A stretch of 64,000 nucleotides of DNA from Irpex lacteus (lineage: Eukaryota > Basidiomycota > Agaricomycetes > Polyporales > Irpicaceae): positions 1-64,000 of the forward strand of contig MQVO02000058.1 in the NCBI GenBank assembly GCA_001986395.2, read 5' to 3'. Shown one piece after another: positions 1 to 10,651 of the stretch. Every line of letters starts with the position of its first letter. Positions within the stretch are counted from its first letter, which is position 1. Position numbers and translations under genes: made by a program. Under the pieces are notes generated by a model. The model was not told the DNA's origin. It was given only the letters and a program-made list of their open reading frames with translations, and did not search any database.

Positions 1-398
1 CTGCAGTAGTCTTCCGATCTTCAATAAGCCTTGTACATTGAGTCGAATCGTGACCGTCGTTCGTCGTTCTGGTTTCGCTCAGATAGAGCAGCAATTCAAT
101 CAGCACGATAGGATGAGTGTCGGTTCATGCTCGGTTGATGCCTGCTTCTGACTTTCCCGGATGGCGTCTGAGTTTAATACTCCTCACCTGCGGGGTAGGA
201 ACGAGTGAATAGACGCATGGCGACCTTTCACGTGAGTACCCATGAGCCTCCCTCGCCTGCCTTCTAACGCTTCTGAAGTATTCTCACTAGTTGTTCTCGG
301 CAAATCCGGTCGAGTGTAATGCGATGACTGGTGTAGTATTGACTTTACAAAGCCTATTAATACATATGATGTCAAGGTATATCCTGCTTTGTGAATAG
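1..398. other. Upstream region of first AA9 gene; no gene seen
   Basis: No open reading frame here looks like a real gene. A stretch at about 122-160 (containing GGTTCATGCTCGGTTGA) recurs with few changes at about 2582-2620, upstream of the second AA9 copy. The tandem duplication therefore appears to have included distal promoter sequence as well as the gene. Confidence 0.5.
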
Positions 399-406
399 TA
401 TAAAAG
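399..406 (+). promoter_or_regulatory. TATA box of AA9 copy 1
   Basis: TATAAAAG lies 74-81 bases upstream of the ATG at 480, the usual spacing for strongly inducible fungal genes. The second AA9 copy has the same octamer at nearly the same distance. Confidence 0.6.
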
Positions 407-479
407 GTCTTGCCTTCCAGTCATCTTCTTTCACTCCCGCAGTCTCTACAGATCCTTCCACCAAGCGAACTCGGTTACC

Positions 480-1794
480 ATGAAAGCCTTCTTCGCTGTA
501 CTCGCTGTGGTCGCTGCCCCATTCGTCGCTGCTCACTGTAAGTCCTTCGGATCCTGCGTTAGTTGTAAATGTCTGACTTCATCGTATTCAGACACGTTCC
601 CGGATTTTATCGTTGGCAGTACGTTGAATGACTTTTCATTTAGTATAACACCTAAGCTATATTCACCCTTCGTTACACCTGAAAAACCAGGCACCGTGTC
701 TACTGTGAGTTATCCAACCCTGCTTGCCGGAGAGGGAGACTGTTACTGACATGTAATTTACCTGCAGGACTGGCAATACATCCGTGAAACTGCCAACCAC
801 TATTCCAACGGCCCAGTAACGAGCGTGACGGACCCTGAGTTCCGCTGCTACGAGCTGGACCTCCAGAACACTGCTGGCCAACGAACACTGCTTCCGTCTC
901 TGCAGGCTCCACCGTCGGTTTCAAAGGTGAGCAAACGGTCATTGATATATCGAAAGTCGTCTGACTGGCGTTATCTATACAGCCGTGAGTATGATGTACT
1001 GGTATGAAAGATAATCCTTACTCAATACTGTCCTATAGAATGGCGCTATATATCACCCAGGAGTGAGTACGGCTATTATTGTCAGCGAGGTGATCTCAAA
1101 TGAACTCACATACACATTCGATAGTATCTGGACGTTATGATGTCTAAGGCAGACCCTGCTGCCAACTCCCCCGAAGCTGGTACTGGCAAGACGTGGTTCA
1201 AGATCTACGAGCAAAAGCCCACTTTTGCCAACGGGCAATTGACCTTCCCGTCAACTTGTGAGTCGACTCTCTCACCACCCTTCGATAATGTGCGACTTAC
1301 CTTGGCATAACACTAGCCCAGCAGCAGTTCACCTTCACAATCCCTAAGAGTCTGCCTAGTGGCCAGTACCTCGTCCGTGTTGAACAGGTCTGGAAACAAT
1401 GTTGTATCAGTTTGACGATCCTCCCACTCATTCAACTTCATCTGCCTAGATCGCTCTTCATGTCGCGTCAACCTACGGTGGCGCCCAGTTCTACATTGGC
1501 TGTGCACAAGTCAATGTTGTCAACGGCGGCAGCGGTAACCCTGGTCCGCTCGTGTCAATCCCTGGCGTTTTACACTGGCGTAAGTAACTTCACCATAATA
1601 AGCTGCGTGCAAGTATTTGACCATCCTAATTGAAAACCAAATATCAGTACGAACCTGGTATTCTCATCAACATTTACAATGTGCCTTCTAACTTCACCGG
1701 ATACCAAGCCCGTAAGTGCACAAATCGTTGTAGAAGGGTCTATTTACTTACTATACTGGATAATACAGCTGGTCCCGCTGTTTGGCAAGGATAG
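480..1794 (+). pseudogene. AA9 lytic polysaccharide monooxygenase, copy 1, frameshifted
   Basis: AA9 enzymes are secreted copper monooxygenases that oxidatively cleave cellulose and related glucans. Eleven exons match copy 2 one for one: 480-537, 592-618, 691-704, 768-926, 983-984, 1039-1062, 1125-1257, 1317-1387, 1450-1579, 1648-1711, 1769-1794. An 18-residue signal peptide precedes the copper-binding His1 (His19 of the precursor). The second copper His sits in the YHPG motif of exon 6 and the Gln/Tyr pair in GGAQFYIGCAQ of exon 9. Compared with copy 2, exon 4 is one base short near 880 (an A run) and exon 9 is one base long near 1570 (a T run). The total of 708 coding bases is unchanged, but the stretch between the indels reads out of frame and soon hits a stop. 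It is either a recent pseudogene or two homopolymer sequencing errors in a functional gene. Family assignment is secure; functional state is not. Confidence 0.85.
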
Positions 1795-2885
1795 ATGTTC
1801 TTGGTTGAAGAAAAGCTGTATTCGATGTGGGGCTGAGCATGATTTATAAGCCGAATTGCCGTAAACCGCATAGTACCTATATCCTGTTGAATTATCATAA
1901 GCGTTTGAATCCGCATCGCACCACTTTTACAAAGAGAAGCAGATAGAAACATGCCAATGGGCCGGAAAACAGTCCTCTTTGTAGCAGTACACCTGCCCAA
2001 CACGGCAAAAACTCTAAAGTTAGCTCGAAGCCACGTGTTTTCAGTATGTGGTATGCAGTCTCAGATTGATGGACTGTATTGCCCCTTTCTGTCCGTCACA
2101 CAAGATCTGAGCCCGCTGCTTCACCTGCAGAAATGGATCAGCCCGGTCGTTTCGTGAGGTACCAAATAATAGGAACTGACCGTAAGAGTCGCCTTCGCTT
2201 TGACGGTGTTACCCAACATATTCCCTCTCAGAAGACAAGCTTGAGCACGCAAGCTCGTGCGCTTGTCTGGCTCATCTCTAAGGCCGTTTGTGCTGCCACC
2301 TCGTCCACTCAGATGTGCTTTTATCAACCCCCACGGCGGAATCATCTGATGACTGGCCCTGCGACACGAACAGGGTGACGACCTTGCACGGTATTCATCT
2401 CGGAATGTCTGTTCTATCTTTGGGTCAGAGTCTATATGTATTATTAACCTGAATGGAACGGAACTCACCTTTGGGTTATGTTCGGTAGCCACGGACAGGA
2501 CGGCTTCACCGTGACACAATTGTGGGCCCCTATGTCATACGGTATCGTGACCGCTATGACATATGGTGAAACCACGAACACCGGTTCATGCTCGGTTGAA
2601 ACCTACTTCTCACTTCTCCGAGGCACGCTTGAACTTGACCCTCACCATTCCGGATCAAAGCAGATAAATGAATCCAATTATGACAGTCTAATTTTACCCT
2701 GTCGAATGCTCTTGTGAACATCTTGAAGGCTCGCGAACGTTCGTATGACCTGGTATGAGTGACGGCTGTGCATATGGGGTTGCATCGGCACAGACCACCA
2801 CATCTTGCATGGTGCATGATGCATTGTGCAAGGCCCCGCGCCGGTTACCTATGATAATACAACACAGTAAGCAATCATTCAGATG
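1795..2885. other. Spacer between AA9 copies; no gene seen
   Basis: About 1.1 kb without a credible gene. The reading frames here have no recognisable motif and no plausible splice structure. It contains the copy of the upstream block (about 2582-2620) also found upstream of AA9 copy 1, so it is read as the duplicated promoter region of copy 2 plus the 3' end of copy 1. Confidence 0.5.
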
Positions 2886-2893
2886 TATAAAAG
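2886..2893 (+). promoter_or_regulatory. TATA box of AA9 copy 2
   Basis: TATAAAAG lies 78-85 bases before the ATG at 2971, matching the position of the TATA box of copy 1. Confidence 0.6.
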
Positions 2894-2970
2894 ACCTGAC
2901 GGGATGGCAGAATGTCTTCACCTCCGTGGTCCTCACTATCGATACTCCTGGCTGACGAACTTGTGCAAAT

Positions 2971-4288
2971 ATGAAAGCCTTTTTCGCCGTGCTCGCTGTC
3001 GTTGCGGCGCCATTTGTGTCCGCTCATTGTGAGTAGAATGCTACTCAGTTTCCTCACTGATGTCTAACGCACGGCTTGCAGACACCTTCCCGGACTTCAT
3101 CGTTGGCAGTAGGTTGAACAACCGTATTGGAAGCCATCTGTACTCACCACTTTGACACCCTGGCGATCAGGCACTGTCTCATCTGTACGTTTTTAGTCAC
3201 ACCCCTGACAATGAGGATAAGTAAGCTGAGGTGCCACTCACTTGTAGGACTGGGAATACATTCGCGAGACAGCGAACCACTATTCCAACGGCCCCGTGAC
3301 TGATGTAACCAGTCCTGAGTTCCGCTGCTATGAGCTCGATCTGGAGAACACTCCAGGTGAAACGGGCACTGTTACCGTCTCCGCCGGGTCCACCATTGGG
3401 TTTAAAGGTATGCGATTGTCCTCATGGTAGATGTTACCCACCAAACTGATAGAATTCATTTTCAGCCGTGAGCGACAAGGCCTTTTGACTGGGAAATTCA
3501 CGTACTGATTAATTTGATCTCCAGAACGGCCCGATCTACCATCCAGGCGTGAGTAAAGTTGTTTAATATCATCCATGAGTGGTGTATGGCTCACCTGCCC
3601 GCCCCTTATCTTCTCATAGTACATCGACGTCATGATGTCCAAGGCTAGCCCTGCTGCCAACTCTCCCGAAGCTGGCACTGGCCAAACTTGGTTTAAGATC
3701 TACGAGCAAAAGCCCACATTCGAAAACGGGCAGCTGGTATTCCCTTCAACCAGTATGGCATCATTCCCATCGTGAATTTGTAGGACTTTGCACGACTCAT
3801 GACTGGAAACACACAGCCCAGCAACAGTTCACTTTGACGATTCCTAAGAGCCTCCCCAGCGGTCAATATCTCGTCCGTGCTGAGCAAGTGCGTATCAATC
3901 TATGTACTAGAAAGATGTCCATGCAAAAGCTTACCCGATGTGCGACACCGCAGATTGCTCTCCACGTCGCCTCCACGTACGGCGGCGCTCAATTCTATAT
4001 CGGCTGTGCACAAATCAATGTCGTCAACGGTGGCAGCGGCAACCCCGGACCTCTCGTTTCCATCCCCGGTGTATACACTGGCGTAAGTGTATCTTGGAAT
4101 AATGGAACAGATTTACGAGCTGACAACGTATACTCGGTCCAGTATGAGCCCGGTATCCTCATCAACATTTACAATTTGCCGGCGAATTTCACCGGCTACC
4201 AAGCCCGTAAGTGCTATGGATAGTTTACTTCAAAATTTATCACTCACCAACAATATTGACAGCCGGTCCTGCTATCTGGCAAGGGTGA
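2971..4288 (+). CDS. AA9 lytic polysaccharide monooxygenase, copy 2, intact
   Basis: Secreted copper-dependent oxidase of crystalline polysaccharides (old GH61 family), acting outside the cell in plant cell wall breakdown. Eleven exons: 2971-3028, 3082-3108, 3171-3184, 3248-3407, 3466-3467, 3525-3548, 3620-3752, 3817-3887, 3954-4082, 4143-4206, 4263-4288. They total 708 bases and encode 235 residues. The signal peptide is about 18 residues (MKAFFAVLAV...), leaving a mature N-terminal His (HYTFPDFIVG), the first half of the copper brace. The second His is in IYHPGY and the axial Tyr and nearby Gln are in GGAQFYIGCAQ. No carbohydrate-binding module follows; the protein ends IWQG. Two very short exons stand out: 14 bases (exon 3) and 2 bases (exon 5). 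Skipping the 2-base exon destroys the frame, so it is required. It is a tandem duplicate of the gene at 480-1794. The substrate preference cannot be read from the sequence. Confidence 0.93.
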
Positions 4289-4586
4289 AGTGAACGTATA
4301 AATAAGGTCCTCTATGTACGACCTTACAGGGGATGAATCCCCCTGTATTCTGTAGTCGTAGGCCGCAAATAGGATAAACAACACAGGTTGTCTGAGCCAT
4401 GTTTCGCGTGTCTAACAGACATCCATCGTTTAGAAATTGTGCTGAATCTAGAATATCCCGTAAGTATACATAATTACTGTTAGTGCATAAGAAAGAGCAA
4501 CGTTATGGTCCGTGAAATTGAGATGGAGGATGGGGGTATCGAAAAAGTGCTCTAGAATCCTGGTGAAACAGCGGCCCATAGAGTGA

Positions 4587-5680
4587 TCAAACGAGAATGA
4601 CGGCCAATAGTAAAGCCATGAGGATGACGATGAGAATGGCTATACACCAGCTCGATTTCGTCTCTGTTGCAGATATAGTGAGATTAATAAATACTCTTCG
4701 TAGAGAATCTTACCTTCGGTTTGTCGTATGAACCACTTCATTCTCCGCATGGCGTTTCCAAGTTTGCTTTCTGTGCTATCGACGTTCCGCTCAAGGTCCG
4801 TCAACATTCTGTTGCACCGCAACGTATGAGAAATCTTAATGGAGAACTAGTCTGCACTAGACGTACTCATTATGTTCGCCAATCTCCTGACCCATTAATC
4901 CGGCTTGTTCAGCTAGCGTATTGAGTGTACCCGCAATGGTGTCAATGGTTTCGTCCTGCTGCCGGATCATCATCTGCAGGGGAGCGGTTCACTTGAGTTT
5001 CTCTCCAGTAGCTTGTTCATCAAATAGACTCACCTGCTGCTCTTGCTTCGCCCATTCCGACTGGTCATCGCCGTTGTCTCCGGTAGTACCAGCAGGAGGC
5101 CCGATTCGCGGACTCGGCATACCCAATCGTGAGTTTGGTCGTGACCTTACACCAGTCTCAGACTCAATTTCGCCCCGCATGTTCTATCCTTGCAAGGGAG
5201 CGATTATGAGTGAAATATTTACGATAACACTGTCACTTCCGGTGAAGGTACGTACGTCTATCTCTTTACGAACAAATTCCACATATCGTCTTCGTTCCAT
5301 GACTTCCCGCTCTTCAAGTCCAAACATACGTGCACCAGTTTCTTCCACAATCCTGAGGGAGTGTGAGCATACCAAATCCAGCACGCGAATTTGGAATGAC
5401 ACACTTTACGCTCTCCTCTAAGTCTTCTAAGTCCGCTTCCAATGCGGCAAGTGTGGCTTTGAGCTACACATTACACCAAATACATCTGATATGAGCACAT
5501 AAACATGACACAGACGGGTATACAATGTTCACGCACCTCATTCCGTGCCCACACCAACTCCTCGCTGTCCGGTTCTCGTGCTGTACTACGGATACGGAGG
5601 TACGACGACCTCAAGGTCGACGCTGCTTGCAATGAGGACTGAACCTCTTGCTGTACGGCATGATATGGATCTTGAGACAT
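4587..5680 (-). CDS. TLG1: Tlg1 / syntaxin-6 family t-SNARE
   Basis: A tail-anchored Qc-SNARE of the trans-Golgi/endosome that pairs with other SNAREs to drive fusion of endosome-derived vesicles. The start MSQDPYHAVQQEVQ is the typical syntaxin-6 N-terminal three-helix domain. About seven exons follow: a coiled region (LKATLAALEADLEDLEES), a Ser/Pro-rich linker, then the SNARE helix with the central Gln region (about 5030-4720: IRQQDETIDTIAGTL, then MLTDLERNVDSTESKL). A single hydrophobic C-terminal anchor (CIAILIVILMALLLAVILV) ends right at the stop. Introns are 40-65 bases. It is convergent with AA9 copy 2, with about 300 bases between their stops. Identification is firm; exact internal exon ends were set by eye. 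Confidence 0.9.
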
Positions 5681-6346
5681 CGTCCAACGCTGGTCACTGC
5701 GATACTAGTAACTCCAAAATGATGTCTATGTCAACGGGTCCCTTGTCCTGTGGTTAGATTCTGACCACGTCCGCTGGTGGTTGCGACTTGTAATTTTAGG
5801 GGTAAAATACCAAAGTCTGATCAATCGTAGAAGCGGGATAACCTGAGTCTTGCGGTGAAATCGTAGGGAGCAGCTGTGTTCAGAGGTGGTGTACTTGCCG
5901 TCGAAGTTATAGCCAAGTTGGGTGAGGGCGTCTATTGATGACGTTCCCGAAATACCTAGGCCTTCGACTTCCCCAAGGGTAACAAGTTGGCATGAGATAT
6001 AGGTGGACGCGAATGACAACAAGATTATATTCAGAGAGGAAATAGAGCATTTGATATGTGATTATCGGAGTACATACAGAGACAAGCAGACACAAAGATA
6101 CACTGAGACGGAACAATAAACCTAGTAGACACATTCGTATAGCGGCACAATCCTACCGGCGAGCATGAGAGTAACATGTAGGGAGAGGAGAAACAGGAAA
6201 AGATAGAAAGCAAGAGGGGTGGGTGAGATAGTATACAGATTATGGCAGATAGGGATGGCAGGAGAGAGGTTACAATCGTAAAAACTTGAAAACCAACGTG
6301 CAGGTCCGTGAGTCACGGTCCTCACTTGACGGAGCAGATGGCTGGA
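5681..6346. other. Spacer between TLG1 and the RING ligase gene; no gene seen
   Basis: About 670 bases. A minus-strand frame of 98 codons (6022-5726) has no recognisable motif and no splice partners. The stretch is probably the 3' region of the RING gene plus the TLG1 promoter. Confidence 0.4.
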
Positions 6347-8462
6347 TTACGCTGACGCAGCGGGAACAGCGGTTCCGCGCTCCAGGTCCGGAGGCTGAGG
6401 TCGCGAAAGCGATCGGAGGAAGCCAGGACGGACGAGTGAGGCAAAGCCCGTTCGAACTGCGGGAGCAGGCGCAACCGCGGCGGGTTGTGGTGCAGGAGGC
6501 GAGGTGGCAGACAGTGGGTGGTCGGCTATGTCGACTGAGTCGGTGTGCTCGTCATCCGTCAAATCCTTGCTTGGAGGTGTCGTCGTGATACGAAGGCAAG
6601 ATGTATACGCTAGAAAGATAAGGTAAGCCTTGGACGAAATTCATCAACCGAGAAAACAATCATACGTTGTCTGCAGACAGGGCAGAACCAGCCCTTAGCC
6701 TTCCTCTTCCTTCTCGGCGCAGTCGTTGTAGGCGGGGTAGCCGGAGCGGCAGCGGGAGTAGCAGCCGTCGTTGAGTTGGTGGCTTCTGCGCCTTCACCTG
6801 CTTCTCCGGCGGTACCTGCAGCGGCATTTTCGCCTGGGGTTGCAGCCTCTCCTTCAGCGCCGGTAGAAGGCTCGGGTTCCGTTGATTGAGTTATCTGACC
6901 TCCGGCACCAAACTCGATCATGTTGATGGCACACTCGCGGCATGCTACCAAGTGCCTGCAGGGAAGGAGCACGACTTCACGAGGAGCAGATAGACAGAGG
7001 AGACATTCCGAGGACGGTTCGTCGTCGTACGTGTTCCCAGGAGCGGAGGTAGGCGGGTAAGTAGTGGGCAAAGGTGGAGGGTGGTTGTTCGAGCTGGAGC
7101 TGGAGCTCGACAGACCATAGATCTCGTGTAAGTGGAATGTATGCGCTCCAATCTGCCACGGTCTCTGTCAGTCGCCGCGAAGTCGTAGTATAGTTGCAAC
7201 GAGGACTTACGGTAGCTTCACGCTTCACGACCTTCACGACCCATGGTCGCTTATCCTGCTCGTCGGTAGGCGGGTGGGCTCCAAAGCGAACAATGTGAAG
7301 GTACGTGGTCTGTTCGTTGACACAAGGCAACGGTTTGCCATTCTCGTCAAGAGCAGTCAACTTGATCATTGCCTTCACGCCAAGTTCATCTTGGTCCTCC
7401 TTTCCTTCACCTTTGTCTTCCTCCTTGGTCTCCGCATCAACAACAGCCAGCGCAGGGCCAGCAACCGCACGCTGCTGCGTAGACTTGCGGCGGAAATGGA
7501 AAGCAGTAAAACGCTTCTTACGATGGGCCTCTGTTCCCGGTGCTTCGTCAGCAGGGGTGGAACCGGGTGTCACGGTGGGCTGAGCAGTGCTAGAGGAGGC
7601 TGTGGCCTCTTCCTTGGGTGGAGCCTCGGGAGACGACGCAGGCCGGTGTTCGTAGCGGCCGAGCTCAAGCGTCGCGCCTTCTTCAAGCGTAAGAGTCTTT
7701 CCAAACCCCCCTTCTGTGGTGGTTTCGAAGACAAGGATTTTAGAGTGTGCGCCGCCGGAGGCTTTGTCAGCTAGGTGGTGGGAAGGGCCAACCAAAACAT
7801 GGACCGTGATAGCACATTTCGGTGCATCACAGTCGTATTCGAACTCTAGAGCGTGATGATGCTGAGAATCGACATGCTCCGGGTCGTCAGATGGCGCAAT
7901 TTCCAAAGGAGTAAGGCGCAGGGATGGTCGTTTGAGGTTCACAAGAGCCTGCAAAGTAGTTGTCGCCTGGTTTCCCTACAGCCACAAGTTCGTCAGTATG
8001 ACATTCTCCATCTATCTAACAGATCCAGAATTCTTCCACGCCATCCCGACGGCAGTAATACAACAGACGCCGAGCGGGTTTCCTGGAGAAGCTGTTCCGT
8101 CTCACAGCTAATTGTGTGTGCTGCGGGGAACCACAGCGTCCTTTTGGCGCCGAAGTTACGACGACTGTGTCCGTCTCCGCAGTCTTGACGATTGCATGGT
8201 GGGAGAAACAGGGGATGGGCCACAACGACTGACTCACCTGCTTGCTCTTAGCAATCCAAGTCCTGACAATCTCTGGAGTAAGCTCATCGATGACCTTTTC
8301 ACGGGACTCTGTCCACTCAGGTCCACGCGCAACGATACCGATGTTGGGTCCAAATAGTGTGTCTTGTTTCTTCTTCGGAGCACTGCTGGAGGACGCCTCG
8401 TTCGGGTTAATATTCAGCTCGGCCATGTTGACCACGACTGCGTCTTGCTGTTGCTGGGCCAT
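6347..8462 (-). CDS. MGRN1/RNF157-type RING-finger E3 ubiquitin ligase
   Basis: Probable cytosolic ubiquitin ligase of the mahogunin (MGRN1)/plant LUL group. Four exons: 8462-8238, 7975-7211, 7152-6666, 6609-6347. They total 1740 bases and encode 579 residues. After a low-complexity N-terminus comes the domain preceding the RING: ALVNLKRPSLRL, then FEYDCDAPKCAITV, and finally HTFHLHEIYGL, which corresponds to the LQEIYGI segment of MGRN1. The C3HC4-type RING follows: CLLCLSAPREVVLLPCRHLV..CREC and FCPVCRQPYTSCLR. A Pro/Ala-rich tail ends the protein. The last intron (6665-6610) splits the codon right after CPVCRQ; reading through it gives a false stop, so the end was placed at 6347. The 262-base first intron is unusually long for this locus. 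Substrates are unknown. Confidence 0.85.
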
Positions 8463-8646
8463 GGTGGTAGCACGTCTGGCGATGGGGGTATCTACACGGG
8501 CTAGATATGGGGTAGTGTGCAGTCTGCGGGTCCTATTCCAAGCCGAGTACGAGTTTGCACCGACTGTAAGGGGCGGGGTAAACGGAAGAGGGGTTAGTCA
8601 GACTGAGATGGTGGTCGGGGTGAGAGATGGAGGAGACTGCGACTTA

Positions 8647-9333
8647 CTATCGCACGCGCAGTGTTCGTAAACGCCAATTTTTACGAACACTAGTTTTTCT
8701 CCTCTCCCTCACTTTCAAATATTACGAGGGTGGGCATGTATGTAGTATACTACTAGATCATCATTAATGTGAAAAAAAATTCGCACTTTCTGAACTCCTT
8801 CAACTTCACGAGGGGGGATGACTGACATTCTGCGCAGATAGGCCATGATCAGCCAAGATTTGAAGTGATGCAGGATGTTTCACGCAGAAAATATACGATA
8901 AGAATGTTTAGTACGTTGAGACTGACTAGAAGATCGTGCCCGATTTGCCCTCTGTCGACGTCTTGGTGGTGTTTACGAACAGTGGCCTCCTGAGGGTGAC
9001 TTTCAGGCAGGTGAACATTCAAACTCAGCTGCGATGCGTTTTTACGAACACTCATTTGAGCTGATGGCGCTGCCGGATACGGTAGTTGATGCCATCTGCC
9101 GCTTCATGCCGGTGTGACAATTCGTGACGTTTTTACGAACACTAGATGCACTCAACTCTCCTCACCGGTATCCCTCCATGGGTCGCAATTCCTCTCTATA
9201 AATGCTGAAAAAACCGTATGTCATACTAAATATGTGGCGCTATCGACCCATGTACTTTTTATTGGAATTCATTGCCTGTCTGTGGAGGAAAACGGAAGGC
9301 GCTGAAAAGTTACGAACACTATGCGTGCGATAG
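8647..9333. mobile_element. Non-autonomous TIR element, copy A (687 bp)
   Basis: The ends are imperfect inverted repeats of about 24 bases: the left end reads CTATCGCACGCGCAGTGTTC and continues GTAA, and the right end is its complement with two mismatches. TA flanks both sides (8645-8646 and 9334-9335), which would fit a TA target duplication. Inside the ends is a repeated 14-mer TTTTTACGAACACT at 8678-8691, 9039-9052 and 9130-9143, with shorter forms at 8972-8983 and at the right terminus 9310-9320. An inverted copy at 8660-8671 makes a hairpin with the first. No transposase-like frame is present, so it behaves like a MITE or deletion derivative. A second diverged copy lies at 10652-11497. 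Confidence 0.7.
8660..8691. repeat. Hairpin of the TTTACGAACACT motif in element A
   Basis: AGTGTTCGTAAA (8660-8671) is the inverted partner of TTTTTACGAACACT (8678-8691), separated by 6 bases. The same arrangement recurs at the left end of element B, so it is a structural part of the element and may bind a transposase. Confidence 0.75.
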
Positions 9334-9725
9334 TACACCAAGAAGCTATGCTCGCCATCTACTAGCCGACACGTGCGGCGATGTCGTGGTCGTTGACTAC
9401 AATCTGTGAGAACGAGACAATTGGACGGCCCTGCGAGGTCGTTGTCGGCTACTGACAGTGCATCAGACGCCGGGGCTAGCCATGATCGAGGCTGGTCCCC
9501 GCTTTCCCACCCGCCGGCGTAGGTCACGGGACTGTCAATTAAGGTGACGCTCCTCCGAGCTCGTGCTGCTCGCTATGTAATACACCCTCGCAAATGCGGG
9601 CGTTGCTCATAGGTGCTTTGTGTTATCTATGAGAGGGTGCCAGATTTCACGAAACACAAGAACACTGCTACAACATAGTATCTTCCGTGCGTACATAGTG
9701 TACAACCAAGCTAACCATCAATACA

Positions 9726-10412
9726 TTACTGGGTCTTCATCATTTGGTTGCGCATCATCGCGGTAGCTTGCACGGTAGCTTGCCACCACATTGCAAAGCC
9801 GAACCCAATCAGGCCGTGAAGAACGCCCCAAACGTGTTCCGGTGTTGCCTTGACGCTGTGAGAGTATGTCAGCCATGATACTACACTTCAACTGAGAACA
9901 GGGCACATACGACTCAGCCACAGGCCCAAAGCTATGCGGAATAAAGCGAGGGGAATTGAACAGAACAGTAGAGCAAGTGACGTGGTACAAGGATAGTCCC
10001 ACAGCGAGTGCACGCTTGCCCGGGAGAAACTCTGCGTAACAACTTCGTCAGTACAGCACCACACGGCATACAGATATACACACCAGGCAAACCGAAGCAA
10101 AGCAATGCGGCCGCGCATATGCCACCTGCCAGCGCAGCGTACAACTACAGCGTTCCGTAGCACTTTCATTAGCATCGCTCTTGGAGTCGGACGTGCCGAG
10201 TTGTGCGCACCTTAATGAACACCAGCGACGTATTGTTCAGATCCAAGAACGGGAGCCCGGTGGGAGTCCACAATCCTTGGATGACCACCGGAATATCAAG
10301 TGCAATATGCAGCAGGAATATGACGGACCTAATCCAGGCCGGTGAGAGTCTACCCACAACATTCTCAACCGGTCTATACTCACAGAGGGTGTCTGAGCTG
10401 AACCTGGGACAT
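9726..10412 (-). CDS. Small four-helix membrane protein of unknown function
   Basis: I do not recognise the family. Five exons join in frame: 10412-10384, 10349-10211, 10144-10084, 10031-9911, 9855-9726. They total 480 bases and encode 159 residues. The protein starts MSQVQLRHPL and has about four hydrophobic segments: SVIFLLHIALDIPVVIQGLW, LYAALAGGICAAALLCFGL, ALAVGLSLYHVTCSTVLF, and VWGVLHGLIGFGFAMWW. It ends in a short polar Met-rich tail (MMRNQMMKTQ). There is no cleavable signal. Consistent phases over four introns argue for a real gene. The gene lies between two copies of the same TIR element, with element A about 390 bases beyond its stop and element B about 240 bases upstream of its start. 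Its promoter therefore directly abuts element B. Confidence 0.7.
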
Positions 10413-10651
10413 GATGTGTGAATACCGAGGGAGCGACGAGGAGAGGTTGGTCGTGCGAGCGAGAGCTGTGAAACAAGTCCACGTAGTTGTCCAAGTTGTT
10501 CTTTTGCTAGGCGCTCGATAAGTTGAGAAGCTCAGATAGCGAGGAGTTCGCCACGTGGGGCCAAACAGTGAACCACGCCGACAGGCACCACCGCCGATCA
10601 GATCTGGACAAATCTCAGGCCCGACGTCGTATCGTGACAGACGTCGGGATA

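Noticed and set aside
2121..2519. 132-codon minus-strand frame between the AA9 genes
   Set aside because: No motif, no splice partners, and it overlaps the likely promoter of AA9 copy 2.
6610..6665. Stop codon at 6610-6612 as the end of the RING ligase
   Set aside because: The last residues before that stop do not resemble the family. Removing a 56-base intron gives CPVCRQPYTS and a longer tail, in frame to 6347.
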